A stretch of DNA of 35,705 bases from the NCBI GenBank assembly GCA_025352885.1, contig JANXRZ010000294.1, forward strand, positions 1 through 35,705, written 5' to 3'. Positions within the stretch are counted from its first letter, which is position 1; each line of letters begins with the position of its first letter. Below are positions 1 to 8,766 of the stretch, piece by piece. Made by a program: the position numbers and the translations under genes. Under the pieces are notes generated by a model that was not told where the DNA came from, searched no databases, and saw nothing but the letters and a program-made list of their open reading frames with translations. This DNA is from Pseudomonadota bacterium (lineage in GTDB: Bacteria; Pseudomonadota; Gammaproteobacteria; Burkholderiales; SG8-39).

Positions 1-396
<396 letters not shown>

Positions 397-409
397 GGTC
401 TTCTTCCGG

Positions 410-449
410 CCGGGCAACCTGCAAAAGCCCGGTATCCTTGGCTGATACC
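410..449. other. Two overlapping short hairpins between TRAP gene and iorA
   Basis: CCGGGC at 410-415 pairs with GCCCGG at 427-432 across an 11-base loop. GGTATC at 431-436 pairs with GATACC at 444-449 across a 7-base loop. The two helices share bases 431-432, so they exclude each other. No T-run follows either helix, which argues against a standard intrinsic terminator. The second helix ends just before the iorA ribosome site (AAGAGG, 451-456). Possible roles are an mRNA processing or stability element or a weak attenuator; the sequence alone does not decide. Confidence 0.3.
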
Positions 450-463
450 CAAGAGGCGACTCC

Positions 464-2623
464 ATGGAAAGATCTTTCAAGGCCGAAGTCGAACTGCTGA
501 AGCTCGGCGACGGCGGCACGTTCCACGGCGAGGGCATCCTCGCGGTCACCAAGGCGATGCTGCAGTCGGGCGTGTCGTACATCGGCGGCTACCAGGGCGC
601 GCCCGTGTCCCACATGATGGACGTGCTCGCCGATGCGCGGCCGATCCTCGACGAGCTCGGCATCCACGTGGAGACCAATGCGTCGGAAGCGGGCGCCGCC
701 GCGATGCTCGGCGCCTCGATCAACTACCCGATGCGCGGGACGGTCACGTTCAAGTCGACGGTCGGGACCAACGTCGCATCGGATGCGCTTTCGAATCTCG
801 CTTCGGCCGGTGTCACCGGCGGAGTCGTCGTCGTGCTCGGCGAGGACTACGGCGAGGGCGCCTCGATCATCCAGGAACGCAGCCACGCGTTTGCCATGAA
901 ATCGCAGATGTGGCTGCTTGACCCGCGCCCGAACCTGCCGACGATCGTGAAGATGGTGGAGAAGGGGTTCGAGCTGTCCGAGGCTTCGAGCACGCCGGTG
1001 CTGCTCGAGCTGCGCATCCGCGCTTGCCACGTGCACGGCTCTTTCGAAACCAAGGACAACGTCGCGCCGCGGTATTCGCGCAAGAACCCGCTGCCCGACC
1101 CGGACTTCGATTTCAGCAAAATCTGCCTGCCGCCCGCGACCTACGCGCAGGAGAAGCAGAAGATCGAGGTTCGCTGGCCAGCCGCCCAGGCCTTCATCCG
1201 CGAAAACAAGCTGAACGAAGTCTTCGCCGGGAGCGACGCGCGCATCTCCGCCGAGACCGGCATCATCGTCCAGGGCGGCATGTACAACGTCGTCATCCGC
1301 TCGCTCCAGCAGCTTGGGTTGGCCGATGCGTTCGGCAGCAGCCGGATCCCGATTTACGTTCTCAACGTCACGTATCCGCTGATCCCCGAAGAGGTCGTCG
1401 AGTTCTGCGCGGGCAAGCGCACCGTGATGATGGTGGAAGAGAGCCAGCCCGCATTCATCGAGGACGCGCTCAACGGGATCCTGCGCCGCGCCGACCTGCA
1501 AACGCGCGTGCATGGGCAGGACGTGCTGCCGCTGGCCGGCGAATTCACTGGCGCGGTCGTGCTCGAAGGCATGATGAAATTCCTGGAGAAGGTGAAGCCG
1601 ACGGGGCTCGACGTGCCGTCATTGCGCGGCGTCGTGACCCGTCTCACCGCACCAAAAGCAACCGCCGCGGAGCTCTTCGGCGAGCCGCTGCCTGTGCGCG
1701 TTCCCGGCTTCTGCATCGGCTGCCCCGAGCGGCCGGTGCTCTCGGCGCTGAAGCTCGCCGCGCGCGACGGCGGCAAGTTCCACGTGTCCGGCGACATCGG
1801 CTGCCACACGTTCTCGACCCTGCCGCCGTTCAACATGGGCAACACCGTGCTCGGCTACGGCCTCGGCCTTGCGTCCAACTCGGCGGTCGCGCCGATGTTC
1901 AACCAGCGCTCCGTGACGATCATGGGCGACGGCGGGTTCTGGCATAACGGCCTCACCTCCGGCGTGGCGAACGCCGTGTTCAACAAGGACGACGGCGTGC
2001 TCGTGATCCTCGAGAATGGCTACACCTCGGCCACCGGCACGCAGAACATCCCGTCCTCGCCGCATCACGATCCGCGCCGCGCCAACGACATGTCGATCGA
2101 GAAAGTGCTGCGCAGTCTCGGGGTGACCTGGCTGAAGCGCGTGCACTCCTACAGCGTCACCGACGTGGCCAACACGATCAAGGATGCGATGACCACGGCG
2201 CATGCCGGGCTCAAGGTGATTATCTCGGACTCCGAATGCCAGCTCGAGCGCCAACGCCGCATCCGCCCGCAGATCGCGCAGGCGCTCAAGGCCGGCGAGC
2301 GTGTTGTGCGTACGCGCTTCGGCGTGGATGAGAACCTGTGCACCGGCGACCATTCGTGCATCCGCCTGTCGGGCTGCCCTTCGCTTACGGTCAAGCCGTC
2401 TTCGGATCCGCTCAAGCTCGATCCGGTAGCGCACGTGAACAACGGCTGCGTCGGATGCGGCTTGTGCGGCGAAGTCGCGCATGCGGCGATCCTGTGCCCT
2501 TCGTTCTTCCGCGCCGACATCGTGCAGAACCCCGGCACCTGGGACCGGTTCATCGCCCGCGTGCGTGAAACGGTCATCGGCTGGCTCCAGCCCCGGGAGT
2601 CGTTGGCCCGCACCGCATCCTGA
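464..2623 (+). CDS. iorA: Indolepyruvate ferredoxin oxidoreductase, alpha subunit (IorA-like)
   Basis: The 719-residue protein would oxidatively decarboxylate aryl-2-oxo acids such as indolepyruvate to the acyl-CoA, using thiamine diphosphate and passing electrons to ferredoxin. The N-terminal half is the pyrimidine-binding domain. C417-x2-C420 (FCIGCPERP) is the family signature. The TPP-Mg motif begins at G488-D489-G490. The C-terminal ferredoxin-like part carries C662, C665, C668 and C678 (CVGCGLC then CP), with further Cys at 626, 632 and 638. The start is set by AAGAGG 7 bases upstream. The TGATG junction at 2621-2625 couples it to iorB, so the pair forms the complete enzyme. Typical IorA proteins are somewhat shorter (about 600 residues); the preferred 2-oxo acid is uncertain. 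Confidence 0.9.
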   Translation: MERSFKAEVELLKLGDGGTFHGEGILAVTKAMLQSGVSYIGGYQGAPVSHMMDVLADARPILDELGIHVETNASEAGAAAMLGASINYPMRGTVTFKSTVGTNVASDALSNLASAGVTGGVVVVLGEDYGEGASIIQERSHAFAMKSQMWLLDPRPNLPTIVKMVEKGFELSEASSTPVLLELRIRACHVHGSFETKDNVAPRYSRKNPLPDPDFDFSKICLPPATYAQEKQKIEVRWPAAQAFIRENKLNEVFAGSDARISAETGIIVQGGMYNVVIRSLQQLGLADAFGSSRIPIYVLNVTYPLIPEEVVEFCAGKRTVMMVEESQPAFIEDALNGILRRADLQTRVHGQDVLPLAGEFTGAVVLEGMMKFLEKVKPTGLDVPSLRGVVTRLTAPKATAAELFGEPLPVRVPGFCIGCPERPVLSALKLAARDGGKFHVSGDIGCHTFSTLPPFNMGNTVLGYGLGLASNSAVAPMFNQRSVTIMGDGGFWHNGLTSGVANAVFNKDDGVLVILENGYTSATGTQNIPSSPHHDPRRANDMSIEKVLRSLGVTWLKRVHSYSVTDVANTIKDAMTTAHAGLKVIISDSECQLERQRRIRPQIAQALKAGERVVRTRFGVDENLCTGDHSCIRLSGCPSLTVKPSSDPLKLDPVAHVNNGCVGCGLCGEVAHAAILCPSFFRADIVQNPGTWDRFIARVRETVIGWLQPRESLARTAS

Positions 2624-4218
2624 TGGACCTGCCGCAGCGTCCGTTTACCGTCCTGATCTCCGCCCTTGGCGGCGAAGGCGGGGGCGTGCTTGCCGGCTGG
2701 ATAGTCGATGCGGCCACTGCACTGGGGTACCCGGTGCAGAACACGTCGATCCCCGGCCTGGCGCAGCGCACCGGCGCCACGACTTACTACGTCGAAATTT
2801 TTCCAGTGCGCGCCGACGCGCTCAACGGACGCACCCCGGTCTTCGCGCTCACGCCTTCACCGGGCAACGTAGACGTCGTCCTCGCTTCCGAGTTGCTCGA
2901 AGCCGGCCGCGCCATGCAGAACGGCTACGTAAGCCCCGAGCGCACCACGCTGATCGCTTCGACCCATCGCATCTACACGATCTCCGAGCGCATGGCGATG
3001 GGTGATGGGCGCCTGGCTGACGATCGCATACTCGAGGGCGCGAAAAAGCTGGCAAGCCGCACGTACATGTTCGACATGGCCGCGCTCGCCGAGTCCTCCG
3101 GGACGATCATCAGCGCCGTCATGTTCGGCGCGCTGGCGGGTGCACTTGAGAGCGGAGCGGGACCCTCGTCGAACGGCGCAGCTCCACCGCTGACGCGCAA
3201 GGCTTGTGAAGACGCTATCGGAACCAGCCGCGGGGCGGCCGCAAGCCTGAGGGGGTTCGCCGCGGCGTGGCAACGCGCGGGCCAGCAAACGCAGGAGCGG
3301 CCGGTGCAGCCGGGCAAACGCTGGGCCGGGACGCCCTCGGACCGTGTCCGGCAGGCGTTTCCAGCTGAGACGCACAAGATCCTCGAGGAAGGCGCCAGCC
3401 GCCTGGTCGACTTCCAGGACGTCGACTACGCCAACCTGTACCTGGACCGGCTGCAAAAGGTCCTCGAGAGCGAGCGCCAGGGCCAACGTGGCGGGGCGAC
3501 CGACTGGCGCCTCACCACCGAGACCGGCCGGTATCTCGCGCTGCTCATGGCGTACGAAGACGTCATTCGCGTGGCGGACCTCAAGACAAGGCGTTCGCGT
3601 TTCGAGAAAGTTCGCAAGGAGGTGCTGGCCAAGCCCGGCGAGCCCATCGTGATTACCGAGTTCCTCAAGCCGGGCGTCGACGAAATTGCATCGATCCTGC
3701 CGGCGTCGATAGGCGCGGCGTTGCTGCGCTGGGCGCACAAAGGCAAGAAGACGCTGAACGTCGGCCTCCACGTCAAGACCAACACGGTTTCCGGGTTCCT
3801 GCTGATGCGCTCGATGGCGTGGCTGAAGCCGCTGCGTCGCTCGAGCCTGCGCTATCACGAGACCCAGCCGTTGCTCGAACGCTGGCTAGCCGCCATCTGT
3901 GCGGCAGCCCCGAAGGACCTGGCGCTCGCACAGGAGATTGCCGAATGCGGGCGCCTGGTCAAAGGCTATGGCGATACCTACAACCGGGGGCGCGGCAATT
4001 TCGTGCGCATCCTCGACACGCTGGTGGCCGGCAAGCCGGAGCTCGACAGCGCCGCGCGCGCGATTGCGGTAAAGGAGGCGCGCACTGCAGCGCTCGCAGA
4101 TCCTGAAGGGCGCACGCTTGAGCAGTCGCTGGCCAGCCACGGCATAACGCCGCTGCCGCCGGCGGCCAAGCCCATCACCTTCATGCGCCGCCCGCCTGCG
4201 GCGCTGGAGAAGCGCTAG
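2623..4218 (+). CDS. iorB: Indolepyruvate oxidoreductase subunit beta family protein (IorB-like, long form)
   Basis: This 531-residue protein is the partner of IorA. Residues about 8-200 form the 2-oxoacid:ferredoxin oxidoreductase gamma domain, with GGEGGG near residue 16 and the conserved stretch SIPGLAQRTGATTYYVE near 42-58. Compact archaeal IorB stops soon after this domain. Here about 300 more residues follow, matching the long bacterial form with a DUF6537-like C-terminal region (conserved DVDYANLYLDRL near 265, and KGYGDTYNRGRGNF near 447). The start overlaps the iorA stop by one base, giving strict translational coupling. The gene ends facing the 2-hydroxy-acid oxidase, with 79 bases between. 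The function of the extra region is not known to me. Confidence 0.88.
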   Translation: MDLPQRPFTVLISALGGEGGGVLAGWIVDAATALGYPVQNTSIPGLAQRTGATTYYVEIFPVRADALNGRTPVFALTPSPGNVDVVLASELLEAGRAMQNGYVSPERTTLIASTHRIYTISERMAMGDGRLADDRILEGAKKLASRTYMFDMAALAESSGTIISAVMFGALAGALESGAGPSSNGAAPPLTRKACEDAIGTSRGAAASLRGFAAAWQRAGQQTQERPVQPGKRWAGTPSDRVRQAFPAETHKILEEGASRLVDFQDVDYANLYLDRLQKVLESERQGQRGGATDWRLTTETGRYLALLMAYEDVIRVADLKTRRSRFEKVRKEVLAKPGEPIVITEFLKPGVDEIASILPASIGAALLRWAHKGKKTLNVGLHVKTNTVSGFLLMRSMAWLKPLRRSSLRYHETQPLLERWLAAICAAAPKDLALAQEIAECGRLVKGYGDTYNRGRGNFVRILDTLVAGKPELDSAARAIAVKEARTAALADPEGRTLEQSLASHGITPLPPAAKPITFMRRPPAALEKR

Positions 4219-4297
4219 AAAGTTGAACTTTGATTTCGGTGGAGTCAACGAGAAAGCGCTTGTCCAAGCAGTCTTATTGCCGAATCTGGAAAACAGG

Positions 4298-5392
4298 CTA
4301 AGGCTGGACGGGTCCCGGGAATTCATCCAGCAGCGGGAAGGCGCTGAGCACGTGGGGCGCGAAAACCGGCGGCGCCGAGGTGACATGGCGCGGCGTGAGC
4401 CCGGCGAACGACGTCACCCCAAGCAGTCCGAGGCAGATGCGGACCTCCTCTTCCAGCAGCTCGAGCGTTCGCACCAGCCCCGGCACGCCCGCGGCCGCGA
4501 GGCCCAGGCACGCCAGGCGCCCGATGCCGACCGCCTTGGCCCCCAGCGCGATGGCCTTAACGATGTCCGACCCGCGCATGAACCCACCGTCGACCCAGAC
4601 TTCCGCCCGGCCTTTTACGGCCGTGAAGACTTCCGGCAGCACCGCCGTGCTGCCCAGGCCATGGTCGAGCTGCCGGCCGCCGTGGTTCGAGACGTAGATC
4701 ACCTCGACCCCGTGGCTCACTGCAATCTCGGCGTCCTCTGCTGTGGCAATGCCCTTGAGGATCAGCGGCAGGTCGTGCTTGTCCTTATAGCGCTTGACCT
4801 CATCCCACGAGAGCGCCGCCTGGAACTGCATGCCGCTGTTGTCCACGGGACGCCAGGGCTTGGCGAAGCGCCCGGCGAGGTCCCGCTCGCGCCGGCTGTA
4901 GAAAGCGCTGTCGACCGTAAAGCAGAAGGCCGTGAAGCCGTTGGCTTTTGCGCGGCGAACCCAGTCGTCGGTCCAGGCCTCGTCGCCCCGGACGTAAAGC
5001 TGGAACACGCGCAGCGTATCGGCCGCCGCGGCGGTGGTTTCGAGTCCCGGTTGGCAGACCGAGGAGAGCATCTGCGGGATCCCGAACTGCGCGGCGCCTT
5101 TGGCCGCGTCCGCTGCGGCGCCGGGCGAAAAGGATTCCATGCCGCCGACGGGCGCCAGCATGAGCGGCAGCCGTACCGGCTTGCCGAGGAACGTCGAGGA
5201 GGTGATGACCTTGCTCACGTCATTGAGCACGCGCGGCCTGAACGCGATCGAGTCGAGCGCCTGGCGGTTGCGGCGCATCGTCGTCTCGGTTTCGGTCGCG
5301 CCGGCGAGGTAATTCCACGGCCCGGGCGCGAGGTTCTTGCGGGCGGCGAAGACGATTTCCTGCAGGGTGAGGAACTGTTCCTGTGCATTCAT
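4298..5392 (-). CDS. FMN-dependent alpha-hydroxy-acid oxidase/dehydrogenase (LldD/glycolate oxidase family)
   Basis: The 364-residue TIM-barrel flavoenzyme would oxidise an L-2-hydroxy acid to the 2-oxo acid. The family signature SNHGGRQLDHG, holding the catalytic histidine (about H237) and the FMN-phosphate-contacting Arg, is intact. So are LPLMLAPVGG near residue 75 and the phosphate-binding VWVDGGFMRGSDIVKAI near 265. It is the last gene of the soxB-started minus-strand unit, 21 bases after the CobW gene. The order is unusual, since lactate or glycolate oxidation is not part of classical sarcosine breakdown. The substrate could be lactate, glycolate, mandelate or a hydroxy acid released by the upstream amidohydrolase. 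Family certain, substrate unknown. Confidence 0.88.
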   Translation of the reverse strand: MNAQEQFLTLQEIVFAARKNLAPGPWNYLAGATETETTMRRNRQALDSIAFRPRVLNDVSKVITSSTFLGKPVRLPLMLAPVGGMESFSPGAAADAAKGAAQFGIPQMLSSVCQPGLETTAAAADTLRVFQLYVRGDEAWTDDWVRRAKANGFTAFCFTVDSAFYSRRERDLAGRFAKPWRPVDNSGMQFQAALSWDEVKRYKDKHDLPLILKGIATAEDAEIAVSHGVEVIYVSNHGGRQLDHGLGSTAVLPEVFTAVKGRAEVWVDGGFMRGSDIVKAIALGAKAVGIGRLACLGLAAAGVPGLVRTLELLEEEVRICLGLLGVTSFAGLTPRHVTSAPPVFAPHVLSAFPLLDEFPGPVQP

Positions 5393-5413
5393 GGGGGCAA
5401 GGGTATCAGCGAA

Positions 5414-6445
5414 TCAGGAGACGGAAGGCCCGGAGGGGCATCGACATTCTTCGAACTCACGGGAGAGGGCGGCCGCATCAACCGACCCGGCGGGTCCGAT
5501 CACCACGATTGAAGAACGCACGTCTTCGAGTGCTTCGTTGTCCGCCAGGTAACTCGAACGCCGGCCGACGCGCTGGTACACGGTGCGACGGGAGGGAGCG
5601 TCCGAGAACCGGAGGACGCCCTTGGCGCGCAGGATACTTTCGGGGAGCGATTGCATCATCGCGCGGAACCGGCCGCCGTCCAGCAACGAGCGGGTGCTGG
5701 CGCTCCAGCTTGCAAACGCGGCTGCGTGATCAGTGGACGCATGCTCGAGCGGACTCTTCGACGTTCGGATGCCGAGAACGACCTCGGCCGGCACTTCGGC
5801 CATGACGGAGTCGACGACGGGTTTGCCCGGGGCATGCTCCGAAAGCCATTTGCGCGCGGCGCTTACGCGAAGAGGGTCGAGCAGGTCGAGCTTGTTCAGC
5901 ACGATGAGGTCTGCGGCTGAGAGTTGTGCAAGGAACGTCGCACCGCCGGCGGCATCGCTCGCGCGCTCGTCGATTGTTTCAGCATCTACCACGGCCAGCA
6001 CGCCATCGAGCCGCAGCGCCGGGTTGGCCAGGGCGATCTGGGCGATTCCGCGCGGATCGGCGAGGCCGCTCGCCTCGAGGACGATCGCATCGGGCGGCTC
6101 TTCACGCTGCGCGAGCCCGATCAGCGTTCGCGTGAGATCGCCTGCGACAGTGCAGCATGCGCATCCGTTTGTGAGGCTGATCATGTCCTCGGTCCTCGAA
6201 CGGATGAGCGCAGCATCGATATTGATGCGCCCGAAATCGTTCACCAGGACCGCAATCCGGCGCCCGTGCGGCTGGACGAGAAGGTGGTTGAGCAGCGTTG
6301 TCTTGCCCGCGCCGAGGAAGCCGCTGATGACCGTGAGCGGCAGGGAGCCGGCGGGCGCGCGCTGCGCCTGCGGGATCATCTGCGCGGCCTGCAGGAAGCC
6401 GGAGAGCATCTGCCACGATTCGGCGGCCGCCGCATACTTGTCCAT
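5414..6445 (-). CDS. CobW/COG0523-type G3E GTPase, probable metallochaperone
   Basis: The 343-residue protein has the P-loop SGFLGAGKTTLL (about 41-52), the G3E metal motif C95-A-C97-C98 (NGCACCT), a Walker-B-like EASGLADP near 124 and NKLD near 188. The C-terminal third matches the small CobW_C domain. Members bind Zn, Co or Ni through CxCC and deliver the metal to client enzymes. The gene starts only 3 bases after the stop of the metal-dependent amidohydrolase. No strong Shine-Dalgarno site precedes ATG 6445, which fits translational coupling; M23 is an alternative start. The context suggests the amidohydrolase as client, but that is inference. No Zur-type operator was noticed. Confidence 0.88.
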   Translation of the reverse strand: MDKYAAAAESWQMLSGFLQAAQMIPQAQRAPAGSLPLTVISGFLGAGKTTLLNHLLVQPHGRRIAVLVNDFGRINIDAALIRSRTEDMISLTNGCACCTVAGDLTRTLIGLAQREEPPDAIVLEASGLADPRGIAQIALANPALRLDGVLAVVDAETIDERASDAAGGATFLAQLSAADLIVLNKLDLLDPLRVSAARKWLSEHAPGKPVVDSVMAEVPAEVVLGIRTSKSPLEHASTDHAAAFASWSASTRSLLDGGRFRAMMQSLPESILRAKGVLRFSDAPSRRTVYQRVGRRSSYLADNEALEDVRSSIVVIGPAGSVDAAALSREFEECRCPSGPSVS

Positions 6446-6448
6446 CGA

Positions 6449-8107
6449 CTATGCGGGCTGGAGCTTGCCGGAGAGCGCCGTGCCCCAGACGCGGATGTCC
6501 TTCAGCTTCATGGCATCCACCTCGAACGGGTCTTCCTCGAGGATCGCGAAATCGGCGAGCTTGCCCGGCTCCAGGCTGCCGATCTTCTTCTCGAGGCCGA
6601 GCACGTAGGCCGCGTCGATCGTGATCGCGCGCATGGCGCGCTCGACGCCGATTTTCTCGCCGGGGGCCATGACGGTTTTCCCATCGAGCGCCACGCGATT
6701 GACGGCGACCCACGCCGCGGTCAGCGGGTGCATCGGGACCACAACGAGCGAGAAATCCGAGTGCAGCGTAAAGACGACCCCTTCGCGCTCGAGCGATCCA
6801 AGCCGGGCAACGGCCTCGGACCGGTCCGGCCCAAACCCCTGCTCACTGTGCAGCTGGCTGCGGTAGTGGACGAAATAGTTGTTCACGCTGGCAAGGCCTC
6901 CGAGAGCCTTGAGCCGCCGCGCTTGCTCGGGCGTGCTGATGCAGTAGTGCTCGATCGTGAAGCGATGGTCGAAGCGCGGATGCAGCGACTGCAGCTTGGC
7001 GAGCGCGTCGAGCGAAGCGTCGATGGCCTCGTCGCCATTCGCGTGGCAGTGGATCGGGATGCCGGCCTTCCAGAAGGGCAGCATGCGGTCGGCGAACTCG
7101 TCCCACGGGACATCGTTGCGCAGCCCGTTGCTGCCGTCGAGGTACCCGGGAAAGTTCAGGCGCAGGGACATCGCCGGGAACGAACCGTCCGACAGGAACT
7201 TGATGCCGTGGAAGAAAAGCTTGTCCGAGTCGCGGCTGCGCGCGCCGAGCAGGAATTCGGCAGCCTTCCCCCCGTGCGTCTTGAAAAGCGGGTTCTCGAG
7301 CGGCACGAGCGCCATGCGCATCGGAAAGCCCGGATCGTTGACCGCCTCGTCGTGCATCTTCCATTCGGTCTCGAAGTCGATCCAGCCGAAGACCATTTCG
7401 GCCGTGGTGGTGACTCCGGCCTTGTGCGCGATTTCGGCCATGCGGCGCAGCCCCGCAGCGCCGCCGCCCTTGTTGATCTCGTCACGCATGCCGGCCAGTG
7501 CGAGCCGGGTAGCTTCGATCTCCACAAACACACCATCGAGCCGCCCGTCCGGGTAGCGCTGGACGCCGTGTACATGCGTGTCGGGCTGGATGCCGATGAT
7601 CGCGAGCGCCGCGCTGTTTACGTAGACGAAGTGGGGCGCGTACGAAATTACCCAGATTGGGCGATCGCGCATGATCGAATCGAGTTCGTCTCGATGCAGG
7701 TGACCGCCCTGGAGCGCCGGGTCGAGGCCCCAGGCGACGATCGGTTTCTTCGGATCCTTTTCCGCAAGGTGCGCCTGTCGAAGTTTCTCGACGACTTCGG
7801 CATGCGTGAGCAGCGCCGGGTTCATTCCCGCGGGGCCGGGCGATTCGATCGGACCGATGTAATGCAACGCTAGGAACCCGGAGGACATCGCAAAGTGGGT
7901 ATGCGGGTCGATGAGACCGGGGAGGATGACCTTGTCCTTGAGCGTTTCATCGATCACATGCTCGTATCGCGAAAGCCAGGGGCGCATCGATTCGAGCGTC
8001 CCTGTCGAGAGCACCTTGCCATCCATCACGGCGATTGCCTTGGCGACCGGTCGGCCCGGATCCATCGTGATGACTTTGCGGGCGGTGTAGACGGTGATCT
8101 TGCTCAT
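6449..8107 (-). CDS. Metal-dependent amidohydrolase, YtcJ-like (amidohydrolase_3)
   Basis: This predicted cytoplasmic hydrolase has 552 residues. The metal-site motif is H69-T-H71 in LPGLIDPHTHF. Further likely ligands are in HCHANGDEAID (near 351), the histidine of FTIEHYC (near 385) and the aspartate of LHSDFS (near 448). The start at 8107 is fixed by a strong AGGAGG reading 8119 to 8114 and by the usual N-terminus (MSKITVYTARKVITMD); a longer ORF to 8317 would run into soxG. It follows soxG by 23 bases and precedes the CobW gene by 3, so it belongs to the sox unit. YtcJ-family substrates are mostly unknown. A cyclic or acylated N-methyl amino acid derivative yielding sarcosine is plausible but unproved. 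Confidence 0.88.
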   Translation of the reverse strand: MSKITVYTARKVITMDPGRPVAKAIAVMDGKVLSTGTLESMRPWLSRYEHVIDETLKDKVILPGLIDPHTHFAMSSGFLALHYIGPIESPGPAGMNPALLTHAEVVEKLRQAHLAEKDPKKPIVAWGLDPALQGGHLHRDELDSIMRDRPIWVISYAPHFVYVNSAALAIIGIQPDTHVHGVQRYPDGRLDGVFVEIEATRLALAGMRDEINKGGGAAGLRRMAEIAHKAGVTTTAEMVFGWIDFETEWKMHDEAVNDPGFPMRMALVPLENPLFKTHGGKAAEFLLGARSRDSDKLFFHGIKFLSDGSFPAMSLRLNFPGYLDGSNGLRNDVPWDEFADRMLPFWKAGIPIHCHANGDEAIDASLDALAKLQSLHPRFDHRFTIEHYCISTPEQARRLKALGGLASVNNYFVHYRSQLHSEQGFGPDRSEAVARLGSLEREGVVFTLHSDFSLVVVPMHPLTAAWVAVNRVALDGKTVMAPGEKIGVERAMRAITIDAAYVLGLEKKIGSLEPGKLADFAILEEDPFEVDAMKLKDIRVWGTALSGKLQPA

Positions 8108-8113
8108 GGGCGT

Positions 8114-8120
8114 GCCTCCT
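8114..8120 (-). promoter_or_regulatory. Strong ribosome binding site of the amidohydrolase gene
   Basis: Read on the minus strand this is AGGAGGC, spaced 6 bases before ATG at 8107. It decides the start codon against the in-frame upstream extension that would overlap soxG. Confidence 0.85.
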
Positions 8121-8130
8121 TGTTCCTGCA

Positions 8131-8766
8131 TTAGGCCAGGCGGGTTGCGACCTTGTCCGAATCGAGGGGCCTGGCCGCGGCGCATTCTGCTGCCGCATCC
8201 AGCAGCCATTCTGCAACGTACGCTGCAAACGAAAGGCGGACGAACAGGCGGAAAACAGGTTCCGGTTCGACGCATTGCAGGATGACCTGCGATTTGGCCA
8301 ATACGGATTGCGCGCACTGCGGCGGCTTGAATGCACCGGCATGCAGGTCGAGCGGGCAGCCTTTCGCAAGCACCATGCGGGCATCGCTGCCGGTCAGCTC
8401 GATGAGGGTGCGGTTCGCCGAGAGGTCAGTGACCGAGTGATGGCGGGATTTCAGCGCTTCTCGCAGATCGGACGTGATTTTTTCGGCGTGGCCGTCGGGC
8501 GCGACGACGAGCCACTCATCGGGGCCGAGCCAAAGCACGGTGCAGGATTCGCCGCCCATCCAGGTATTCGCGGCGCGCGGCAGCTCGCATTTCAGCACCC
8601 GGCCGACTTCGAAGAGGAAACCGGTGTCGCCGGCGTTCCCGCGCAAGTTGACCTGGGTCGCGAAAGGGATCTCGCGTATCGAGAACCGTTGAGGCTCCGC
8701 GCTCGCGGCACGGAAGCGCTCGGACCACCCGGACAGGGGCGAAGCGCGCTCAGTCGATCCCGTCAC
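8131..8766 (-). CDS. soxG: Sarcosine oxidase, gamma subunit
   Basis: This is the small structural subunit of the heterotetrameric sarcosine oxidase, 211 residues, as expected for SoxG. Recognisable text includes the REIPFATQVNLRG region near residue 31 and WLGPDEWLVVAPDG near 79, where it resembles the folate-binding GcvT fold. A SoxG-like middle part (HSVTDLSANRTLIELTG, about 110-126) and CPLDLHAGAF near 136 follow. It overlaps the end of soxA by 17 bases and is followed after 23 bases by the amidohydrolase gene. No catalytic residue is expected in this subunit. Its place directly after soxA supports the assignment. Confidence 0.92.
   Translation of the reverse strand: MTGSTERASPLSGWSERFRAASAEPQRFSIREIPFATQVNLRGNAGDTGFLFEVGRVLKCELPRAANTWMGGESCTVLWLGPDEWLVVAPDGHAEKITSDLREALKSRHHSVTDLSANRTLIELTGSDARMVLAKGCPLDLHAGAFKPPQCAQSVLAKSQVILQCVEPEPVFRLFVRLSFAAYVAEWLLDAAAECAAARPLDSDKVATRLA

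Noticed and set aside
410-432. Intrinsic terminator after the TRAP gene
   Set aside because: The helix is only 6 bp with an 11-base loop and no T-run. It is kept only as a hairpin of unknown role.
4219-4231. AAAGTT-G-AACTTT palindrome between iorB and the hydroxy-acid oxidase
   Set aside because: The spacer is one base, so only a weak 4-bp hairpin can form. It is AT-rich and probably chance.
5924-7873. A 649-codon open frame on the plus strand
   Set aside because: It is antisense to the CobW and amidohydrolase genes, is Arg/Asp/His-rich with no recognisable domain, and mirrors GC-rich third-position bias.
6449-8107. N-methylhydantoinase role for the amidohydrolase
   Set aside because: The known ATP-dependent N-methylhydantoin amidohydrolase belongs to the HyuAB family, which this protein does not resemble. 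Context alone is not enough.
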